A stretch of DNA of 64,000 nucleotides from Avena insularis (Eukaryota > Streptophyta > Magnoliopsida > Poales > Poaceae), in assembly GCA_023614405.1 (NCBI GenBank), contig CM042691.1, forward strand, positions 171,092,927 to 171,156,926, in the 5' to 3' direction. The notes below the pieces were generated by a model. It was given only the letters and a program-made list of their open reading frames with translations. It made no database searches and was not told the origin of the DNA. The first letter of the stretch is position 1; each line of letters begins with the position of its first letter. This document shows, piece after piece, positions 56,430 through 64,000 of the stretch. Made by a program: the position numbers and the translations under genes.

Positions 56430-57008
56430 CTGCGCCAGCAAGCTATGGGTGCGGCCTTCCCTAACCCACAGGGTGCAACTGAGGCAGGAGGCATGGCTTT
56501 GGGATATGGAAATGGCTACCCCACCTTCTCTCCTGCCCTTCGGCAGGTGGGGTGGCTGCCAAAGTTCCGCCCCATTGTCCCCGTCAAGTTTGAAGGCAAC
56601 ACTAACCCAAAGGAGTTCCTGGCCATCTACTCCACCACAATGGTGGCAGCAAGGTGCTAATGACAAGGTCATGGCCAATTGGTTCCCGATGGCCCTAAAA
56701 TGCACGGCCTTATCCTAGCTCATGAACTTACCTAAGGAGTCCATTCGCTCCTGGTTCGAGTTGTGTACTTACTTTGTGAGTGCTCTCTAGGGAGGCTTCA
56801 AGCGCCCGGGAACACTCATCCAGCTCCATACAGTTTTCTAGGGGAAGAGCAAGCGGCTACGAGATTTCATGTTGCGATTCTCGCAGGTCGCACACACCAC
56901 CCTAGAGGCAGAGGACGCCGCCATTATTGGCGCGTTCACCATGAATGTGCGCAATAGTAAGATGCACGTAGAACTTAACATGCATCCCTTCAAGAACACC
57001 CATGAGTT
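56430..57008 (+). pseudogene. gag: R1 Retand/Tat-type gag, interrupted by C2
   Basis: The domain starts with LPKFRPIVPVKFEGNTNPKE and the Y-T-x-T-I-like segment IYSTTMVAA. It shifts frame near 56655 and continues DKVMANWFPMALKCTAL, then a TAG (at the expected Trp before LMNLP), ESIRSWFELCTYFV, two more TAG stops and LRDFMLRFSQV. It ends in MHPFKNTHE at the C2 insertion. This order is typical of Tat-lineage gag capsids. Upstream open frames from 55820 are Pro/Arg-rich and probably include the gag N-terminus, but I cannot fix a start. Confidence 0.72.
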
Positions 57009-58309
57009 TGAAGGAAATATGCCCTAGAGGCAATCATAGAGATGATTATATTTCATTTGTATCCATGAGTTACTGTAATGTTCCTTGAATATCCATATAT
57101 CAGGCAACTTGTATTGATTGGCAATTATGTGAATTGTTTGTGAAAATATTTATTTGTATGGTTATATAATAGTTGTCCCTAGTCAGAGTTCATGTGAGGA
57201 CACACATGAATATTAGACTAGCACATTGATTGGTTGATGACTATGTTTTGCAAGTCATAGACATGGAGATGTCAAACCAATGATGTGGACACATGTTATG
57301 AACATGGGGTTGGACTGGCCCAACTTGAGACTTGCAATTATACTTACAGTTATCTCTCTACACATCGTGTACGTTTTGTCCTTAGACCTGAGATTATCGC
57401 ATGTACTTGGGATGTGGATCAACCTACTTTGGAGCTATCAACCACTAATCCGTTACTGGGTAGTTAGAAAGGTAGATTTTGTGTTTCTCCTGATGCATGC
57501 TATAAGGCATTGGTCAATCAAGATGGGATTTCCCCCTCTCTACCTGAGAGAGATATCTTTGGGGCCCTCGAGTGATTGGATCCATAAATGCATGACCGTG
57601 CTACATATAGTTAAGAGTTAACCTAGTAAAGGATTTCCGAATCATAGTATCGAGAAAAAGAGGTCAGCTGCACAGCTAGACCAAATATCGTGAGGCAAGG
57701 GAAAGACATGTACTCAACCATGTGATGGTTCGTACGAATGATCTTTATATGCGTTTAGGACTTGGCACGTCTTGCTAGGCGCCGCTACCAACTATTTACG
57801 GAGTAAGTGTACTCGTGTCATGTCTATACGTGTATGAACCTATATGGTCACACACTTAGGGGGCTGAAAGACTAATGAGGATTGGATCCGAATTAGACCT
57901 GGCTTAGGCTAATAATGGGATGCTAATGTAGAAGCTCGCTAGGGACGCCTATATAATAGAGGGTGAGGCGAGCTGAATAGGGTTGAGCATTCCCCCCAGC
58001 TTCCACTCCTCTCATGCCTCTGTTGCACGTGCGGACCTAGCAGTCTGGCGTGTGACACTTCCACTCCGGACGTGTGGATCCCTCGGAGGTGCTACAGCTG
58101 TAGCACTTGGACGAGCCACACACATGGGAGCTTCTCGTGGGACGAGGACAAGAACAAGACATAGAACATCTACACTGCCCCGATGTGCTTCATCGAGTTA
58201 CGAAACTGCACGTCTAGTGGTAATACCGAGATCTATGACAACAGTATTCCTGGTTAACGCAGTACAATTTTTTTGATTTTCGCTTTTGTAGCCTAGTCGT
58301 AACCCTTCA
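57009..58309 (+). repeat. C2 5' LTR (1301 bp)
   Basis: It begins TGAAGGAAATATGCC and ends GTAACCCTTCA, and pairs in sequence with the C1 3' LTR. A TATA box (TATATAATA, 57950-57957) sits in the same context as in C1. Confidence 0.9.
57950..57957 (+). promoter_or_regulatory. TATA box of C2 5' LTR
   Basis: TATATAAT follows GGGACGCC, as at 34371 in C1. Confidence 0.65.
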
Positions 58310-58310
58310 G

Positions 58311-58323
58311 TGATATTAGAGCC
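58311..58323 (+). other. C2 primer-binding site, diverged
   Basis: TGATATTAGAGCC aligns with TGGTATCAGAGCC of C1, with two transitions. Confidence 0.75.
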
Positions 58324-59685
58324 GATGATGTTAAGTTATAGGTTCAGGAAGTTTGCATATGGTGATATGCAGATTGATATAAATGATGTGATCATTTGTA
58401 TGGCGGTGGTTCAGGATTCATCTATGATCTTGCCTTCCGTGATCGTGATTCTATGGTCGTCGAATGACTTACCCCTACCGGTCGGTTTCAGCTATCAGGG
58501 TAAACAGTGACACATAAATATAGTTTAATCACGCGAATATCAATATGATTGATCGAATCAGGACCTATATCTGAAATCGATGTACCTTGATCAAAGGAAA
58601 TTGGTCGAATCGGAACAATAGTCAGTTTATGGTAAATTTGATTTATCGATCAAAATCCTTAAAGAAAATAGTACCGTGAGGGGTGCTGCCCCTTCGAACC
58701 CCGCAGGGGGAGAACTCCCTAGACCCCCCTTTATTGCAGCCCCTTTTGTATCTCGTTAAGGTTCCTAGGTGCTGCGATTTCACATGATCCGGTAGAATGC
58801 GATTCTATGCATAACTTGTTTTTGCAGGATGTATGTGATCAGTATGAACCAAATATGTATGTGATGCATGTCTGTAATTTTTCATGACCTGCATGCTATG
58901 AGTAGGGCAACACGACTGGAGTCAAATGTGTTGTCAATTATTGTAATGGCCTGCGTGCCAACTTGTGATGATCCCAATACTATGTAATTTTGATTACTAG
59001 CTATTAGGACTAATAGCTTGTGTTAGTTCTTGGATAACTCATCACTTGGAGGATGGATCACATGGACCATGAAGATGGAGATCATCATGGTGGAAAAGTT
59101 CTATGGCGATTCAGATCACCATTAGAAAATGGGCCATACTGTGTCACATCTATGTGAATGCTATTCTTATACGTTTTACTATTGTGCATGCTTAGATGAT
59201 AGAAGCAGAATGATCCCTCACAAAGTTTAAGTTAAACCATGCCCCCAACAAAACCTTGCACCATCCTATGCCCTATACAATCGTTGGTGGGTGTATGAAA
59301 TTAGGGTGTTGCAGTTTTCCTTGGCTGGATGGGTTTGTATCGGATACCTACACACATAAGGGTTGATGAGCTTAACAAGGTCATCTTAATAGTTAAGGAC
59401 CTTGGGGCATAAAGGTTGGGCTCCTAGTTTTGACATAGAGATGGCACCCAACAACAAGAGTCATATATGATATGATTAGCAAGAGTTGCTTACCGATATA
59501 CCTTGTCTTCTAGAAGTGATGCTAAAGCTCACTAGTTGACTTGTTAATTGTGGATCTTGAATCATTTAGTATCAATATAGGGATGTTGATTTAAGTGGGA
59601 GTATATGCTATTAAATTGTTTAATATGTTTTACTATTTCATGGTTACATGGCTTAATATTTTGCATGTTTTTATGTTATAGATCA
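58324..59685 (+). other. C2 untranslated leader
   Basis: It is collinear with the C1 leader over its whole length and has no supported coding frame. The C1 hairpin at 28504 is not preserved here (about 58704), which argues against strong constraint on it. Confidence 0.65.
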
Positions 59686-59795
59686 ATGGCACTAAACACT
59701 TCATCACCTTTTTCTTTGCATTCGATTCTTGATAAAGATAAACTAAATGGAACAAACTATTCAGGCTGGGTCTGTAACCTAAGAATTGTTCTTAA
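59686..59795 (+). pseudogene. C2 gag, N-terminal fragment
   Basis: ATG 59686 starts MALNTSSPFSLHSILDKD, followed by NGTNYSGWVCNLRIVLK, matching C1 gag. The match ends at about 59795 where a foreign sequence takes over. It is only about 36 codons long. Confidence 0.8.
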
Positions 59796-59962
59796 ACTCA
59801 TTCCCTGTTGTGTTTTCTTGCTTTCTTGCGGTTTTTTGCACTCATCCTCGTCGCACCAAGTCCAAGGCTCCGAACTATGGGGGAAATCCTTGCAAGATTT
59901 CTGGCCAGCAACTATATGAAAGTTGTGAGGAGCATGCCGATAAGATTAAGGGTAAGAAATCC

Positions 59963-60619
59963 ATGTCTTTACAGTGGCAAGAGGAACACCATCTTCGTCG
60001 TGAGGAACTGGCGAAGAAAAGGAAATACGACAACCTCACCACTCTCTCTAGGCTAAACAATGATGAGTTCTGGGTCATGAGGAGGCAATTGTCCTATGAT
60101 ATGGCAAACACAAGCCCGGATGCTCATTTCTGCAGGCGTGAGCAGTATTTGATCATTACTGAAATCTATGCCCACCTGTCTGAGAAGAAGCCTGTCTGCC
60201 CGCAGTGTCCTTTGGACTTTGACTACGTGAACAACAAGACATATTTCTTTAAGGATCTCTGGATCACCGAGAAGCTTGGATTGCACCAGCTCATGGCATT
60301 TCAGCAGGATTATAATGTTCATATTGTGCACCAGTTCTTTGCCACTCTTGTGTTTGGAGATGGGGACATGATTCCTATGACTTGGATGACTGGCGACATT
60401 CGTTGTCAGTCCAGTATCAGTGAGCTTGCTGTGCTCTTGGGATATCCTTTTGAGGGTAGGCATACCCCAGTTGGTCAACGCATTCATGAGACTTCTGGGC
60501 TTGAGTACAAGAAGAAAACCCTTGCTCCTCTTTACAGCAAGTATGGTGTCCTTGGAGAAGCAAAGAACCTCAGGCCACCTTTCCACATTGTGATCCGCAT
60601 TTTCCGTATACCCAAGTGA
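59963..60619 (+). CDS. Unrecognised 218-residue ORF, antisense to the SIRE-like pol
   Basis: The frame is uninterrupted from ATG 59963 (MSLQWQEEHH) to TGA 60617-60619, and open upstream to about 59786. It starts basic (HHLRREELAKKRKYDN), then reads DEFWVMRRQLSYDM, a possible zinc site (CPQCPLDFDYVNNK), a helical middle (EKLGLHQLMAFQQDY), IPMTWMTGD, ELAVLLGYPF and NLRPPFHIVIRIFR. It resembles plant transposon-associated proteins of unknown function that I recall from grass genomes, but I cannot name a family with certainty. Lack of stops is notable beside so many pseudogenes. It may be an antisense accessory ORF of the SIRE-like element, or a separate insertion. Confidence 0.5.
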   Translation: MSLQWQEEHHLRREELAKKRKYDNLTTLSRLNNDEFWVMRRQLSYDMANTSPDAHFCRREQYLIITEIYAHLSEKKPVCPQCPLDFDYVNNKTYFFKDLWITEKLGLHQLMAFQQDYNVHIVHQFFATLVFGDGDMIPMTWMTGDIRCQSSISELAVLLGYPFEGRHTPVGQRIHETSGLEYKKKTLAPLYSKYGVLGEAKNLRPPFHIVIRIFRIPK

Positions 60620-60925
60620 AGAGCCAAAGGACCAATTGAAACACCAATGACAAGACAATCCACCAAAAAAGCAACATAAATGACAAACATGAGGAAAACC
60701 AACCTCTCAAAAGAGAGGGTGGTGGCCTAGGCCACCATATTTGAGTATACTTGGCTTGGCACCACGGAGATATATCTTGGGTCCATTACCAAAACTCACC
60801 ATTTCAGCTCACATATCACAACATGATATTAAGAGGAATGATTTTTCTTACTTTGGGCATTATGGGGGAGGGATAGCCCAATGAATTAGGACCACACTTC
60901 CCCTATTTCCATGCCTACACCTAAC
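60620..60925. other. Spacer between the + strand ORF and the minus-strand RNase H
   Basis: I see no gene. A palindromic TGGTGGCCTAGGCCACCA (60720-60737) is the only clear structure. Confidence 0.5.
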
Positions 60926-61625
60926 TCAAATAAGAATCAATACATAGGTGAGTATGCAAGATAATACAGTCAAGCTCCTTGAATCTATGATATTTAGTTC
61001 ATTCCTCAAATAGCAAAACCTTGCTTCATCAAGTGGCTTCGTGAATATGTTGGCAAGTTGATCTTTGGTTGACACATAGGATAGCTCAATATAACCCTGG
61101 GAAACATGATCTCTAATAAAGTGATGACGAATCTCAATATGCTTTGTCCTTGTGTGATCCACCGGGTTGTAGGAAATCTTTATGGCACTTTCATTGTCAC
61201 ATAGAAGAGGCACTTTGTCACAATGGATACCATATTACTTTAGAATTTGCCTCATCCATAGCAATTGGGTGCAAGCACTAGCAGCAGCCACATATTCGGC
61301 TTTGGCGATGGAGAGAGATATACAGATTTGCTTCTTAGAAGACCAACACACCAAGGACCTACCAAGGAATTGGAAAGCCCCATAGGTTGATTTTCTATTA
61401 TCCTTATCACCATCCCAATTCGAATCCGTGTACCCACAAAGAGATAATGTTGAGCCCCTAGGATACCAAATTCCATAGTTTGGGTTATGAACCAAATATC
61501 GAAAGATTCTCTTGACCATAATCAAGTGACTTTCTTTAGGAGCCGCTTGATATGTTGCACACACTCCTACACTTAACACAATATCAGGTCTAGATGCACA
61601 AAGGTAAAGCAAGATAATCCATTTC
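60926..61625 (-). pseudogene. SIRE-like RNase H
   Basis: Read on the minus strand: LYLCASRPDIVLSVGVC, KRIFRYLVHNPNYGIWY, GYTDSNWDGDKDNRKS (first Asp), a changed but recognisable SLSIAKAEYVAAASA (Glu), a TAA at 61237-61235, then VPLLCDNESAIKISYNP (second Asp), TRTKHIEIRHHF and DQLANIFTKPLDEARF. The frame ends at 60926 after LNIIDS. The motif set is typical of SIRE/Maximus copia. The N-terminal part and RT are missing beyond 61625. The acidic catalytic residues survive, but one stop interrupts it. Confidence 0.85.
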
Positions 61626-61630
61626 TTATG

Positions 61631-64000
61631 TCATGACATGTGTGGAGAGGGCTCCATAATAAGATGTTCACTACAAGGCTCGTAGGAAGCCACTTCGTTG
61701 AGCCAAGAATGAGTTCATCTCTAAATACCACTATGATGTCTAAGAGCAATCACCCATACAGACCATCGTAATTAAGGGTCTCCACGTGGCTATCATATTT
61801 AGCTTAGTGAATCTCTCTTTATTCCTCCTTCGATCGTGCAGGTTGCTAGACGGTGCTTCTAGTCACAATAGCTCCGGGCATACTTCCAAACACATCCAAA
61901 AGATTTCACCCTCTTCTTTATACACGAAAGCAAATGATATGAGGACGACTACACATACCATCTAAAGAGAGAGATCAAACACACATCATAGATCAATAGA
62001 TCATAGACACAAGTAATAGATCATCTTTATCTGATTTCATAATAATGCTAGGGTTTCTCCAGCTCTGCAAGAACGAAGGGATCTACTCACACATGGAAGA
62101 AATAAACAACATCATCATAATCAAATGGATGGATAAAAGTACGGGAATGAATCTAGTGCAAAGCATAACTGAATCTGGAATTACAACAAGATCTAATGGA
62201 TGGAAGGTGCGGGTAGTAATGGTGATGGTGATGTAACGGTTGATGATGAAGGGGATGATGTGTTGTCCTCCAATGATCTGTGAAGCATCAAGGATTTGTT
62301 CTTCTCCAAGTTCCTCCTCTAGATCCCTTTCTAGTGTGGTTTTTCGTGGCTAGAGGTTTTTGTGAATGTCGGATCCGTCTTCACGAGGTGGAAGTATTTG
62401 ACGAGGTGGACACGCTGCCGCACAGTACGGGCGAACGGTACGGGTGGTATCCGCCCATACCAGTGATCATTATGTTCCATGTGTCTTCTCCCGTGCTGGA
62501 AATTCCTATGGGTGCAAAGATAAATCAATTAAATGACTTTTATCTCTTAAAAATATCATATTATAGCATAATATGATAGTCTCAATTGATATGTGATGGC
62601 TGCAAGTGCACAGATCATTTGTAGCTAGTTTCGAAGTTAAGATTTCGATCCTACAGTGAGCCCAAAGGTAAGTGTTTATGGGTGAAGTCTCTGTCACACT
62701 CAAAGTTTTCACAGGTCTTCGAGTGAATTGACTGCAAGTGTTGAAATAAGAATAGAATTTGGATTAAAGGAATGTATTTAAATAAAACTAAAATGTAAAC
62801 TTCAGAAATAAAAAGCACAAAAGTAAAGAACGATTGATTGTTTGTTGTTTTCTGCAGATGGCAAAGTAGGTGCGGGGAGGTTCAGTTCATGGTGATAGTG
62901 AATGTGCCAGGTGGATGAGTGATAAGAGTAACAATTATAATCTTATAAGTGTGTGTGTAGGCGAGCAACCCATAATTAGACGAAACTCCTCTTGATAGAT
63001 TTCATCCCAACTTCAATTATCCTACTAGTCTGTTACCAAAACCATGGTCAATCACTAGACGATTAAGCTCCTTCAGGTTTCTTAGGAATTAAGGTCCTTG
63101 GATCGGACTAATGCAATAAGCACAGTGGTTCCTCGTGATCCTCGAGTCAAACTAGTTTCCCATTGATATCCCCGTGTCACTAGGGGGGGTCGTCGGTCTG
63201 CTAGAGAACAAGATCCTATCTATGTAGAACAAGGTATCATGTTGGCTGGGTCCTTAATTAGAAACAAGCATTATGCATCCCACAAATAGTCAAGAACACA
63301 TAATATATTAATTAAAATCAACTACAAACTTAATGGAAATTGTATAGTCACATCACATCTCACCAATCCCTTACATCTCCCATGACCAAGGGAACTTACT
63401 CACACATGAGAGAAGAGAGAATCATTGATATAATTAAATAAAGGGAGGTCTTCTTGATATTACCATGGTGATCCACAATAAAAATAAAAATAAATCCAAC
63501 ACAATTCAAGATGGGAAGAACAATCTCAAACCCTAGTCTTGCAAGGTGGAGATCTCTCTCTCTCTCTGAAGTACAAGTATTGGCTATGGAGGTGTGCTGG
63601 CTAGGAGGTCGAAGATCGTGGAGCGAGATGAAGAACGTCTTCTCCTTCTTCTCCGGATCTCTTCTTTCTCCCTTCTGGATGGGATATTGGCATCTACGTT
63701 TTGTTTTCATCCTCGTCCCCTTCATGAAATTCGTCCCTTTTAACAAGATGAAGGAGATGGCAACTATATTGCGAGAACTATACGGTCGGAGAAAATATTC
63801 CTATCGTATAGTTAATCGTCAAAGCTACTGTATGCCTCCCTCAATTTCTTCCAAAAAGAGACTTGCTTGTTTTCATCTGAGTATTGTGTGTTTGCTGTTA
63901 AAACCCTCTGTTGATATTCAAAACCTGAAACACGCATTAAAAACCAAGTTTTCTTTGCTAACAAAGTATTAGCATTTGGTAAAGCTAGAAAACCTTTAAA
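61631..64000. other. Non-coding, LTR-like, unclassified
   Basis: There is no supportable gene. The phrase GATGGCTGCAAGTGCACAG (about 62597) and the following 800 bp look like LTR or leader sequence of a retrotransposon I cannot name. A CT-rich run lies at 63551-63567. Around 62420-62465 short GTACGGGCG phrases echo 17665-17775. Open frames at 63396-63972 overlap on both strands and lack motifs. Confidence 0.35.

Larger units (their letters stand above)
54195..57008 (+). mobile_element. R1: Retand/Tat-like gypsy fragment (LTR end and gag)
   Basis: A GC-rich promoter-like region with a TATA box and the end of an LTR precede a primer-site-like string, and a Retand/Tat-type gag follows. The left end is lost at the Sabrina junction. 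The right end is interrupted inside gag by C2 at 57009. Confidence 0.6.
57009..59795 (+). mobile_element. C2: 5' part of a second C1-family copia element
   Basis: It comprises a complete 5' LTR, a diverged primer site, a long leader and the first 36 or so gag codons, all collinear with C1. Similarity ends at about 59795, where a SIRE-like fragment begins; no C2 pol or 3' LTR lies in the window. It interrupts the R1 gag. Confidence 0.88.
59796..61630 (-). mobile_element. SIRE/Maximus-like copia fragment (end of pol and downstream region)
   Basis: A SIRE-type RNase H (minus) and the region downstream of it form an LTR-less piece between the C2 gag fragment and unclassified sequence. The well-preserved + strand ORF at 59963-60619 lies in the downstream region, if the two belong to one element. 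Confidence 0.6.

Noticed and set aside
63396..63972. Possible host coding sequence near the window end
   Set aside because: Frames are open on both strands, with CT-rich low complexity and no recognisable domain.
1..64000. CRISPR array, bacterial operons or ribosomal genes
   Set aside because: Nothing of the kind is seen. All repeats are explained by LTRs, microsatellites or palindromes, and the coding content is retrotransposon.

Overview
The window looks like intergenic DNA from a large plant genome, almost certainly a grass and probably a Pooideae. I see no convincing host gene, rRNA gene or tRNA gene. Nearly everything is LTR retrotransposon, inserted one inside another on both strands. 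The grass assignment rests on recognising, from memory, the lineages involved: Tekay/Del-like chromoviruses with very long LTRs, Athila-like elements including one with a Sabrina-type LTR, an Angela/BARE-like Ty1-copia family, SIRE/Maximus-like copia LTRs and a Retand/Tat-type gag. All coordinates are + strand.

Layout. (1) 1-14625: G1, a Tekay-like gypsy element (+). Its 5' LTR is cut by the window edge. It has two extra leader ORFs, a broken gag-pol and a terminal chromodomain. Its 3' LTR is split by a solo LTR, S1 (8013-12138), with a perfect 5-bp target duplication. (2) 14626-17353: Athila-like remnant (+) with gag, protease, RT and RNase H pieces. (3) About 17831-27930: G2, a strongly decayed Tekay-like element (+). 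It is interrupted by a SIRE/Maximus-like solo LTR (-, 19063-21572), and its 3' LTR by another solo LTR, S2 (22895-25617). (4) 27934-34726: C1, a copia element (+) with a truncated 5' LTR and a full 3' LTR. (5) 34727-36208: unclassified. (6) 36209-54194: a Sabrina-like element (-) with gag and protease but no visible RT, RNase H or integrase. It is split by N1 (38456-48452, -), a 10-kb element with 4.05-kb LTRs and a 1.9-kb interior that encodes only a zinc-knuckle-array protein. (7) 54195-57008: Retand/Tat-like LTR and gag (+). (8) 57009-59795: C2, the 5' end of a second member of the C1 family (+). (9) 59796-61630: SIRE-like RNase H (-) with a well-preserved ORF on the opposite strand. (10) 61631-64000: non-coding, LTR-like, unclassified.

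Most coding capacity is dead through nonsense changes, frameshifts, deletions and damaged active-site residues. The best-preserved proteins are the N1 zinc-knuckle protein and the 59963-60619 ORF. N1 has a perfect target duplication and LTRs that differ by only a few percent, so it is the youngest datable layer; it sits inside an older element whose LTRs differ by roughly 7-8 percent in a sample I compared.

The most unusual observation is a structured block of about 52-56 nt, lying roughly 620-660 nt before the 3' end of the Tekay-like LTRs wherever that distance can be measured intact. It has two self-complementary palindromes followed by a hairpin with a 5-bp stem and an 8-nt loop. It occurs seven times (G1 twice, S1, N1 twice, S2, G2). 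The bases change between families but the pairing and most spacings stay fixed, which looks like compensatory change preserving an RNA (or DNA) structure. A dimerisation or packaging signal of the genomic RNA is one possible role.
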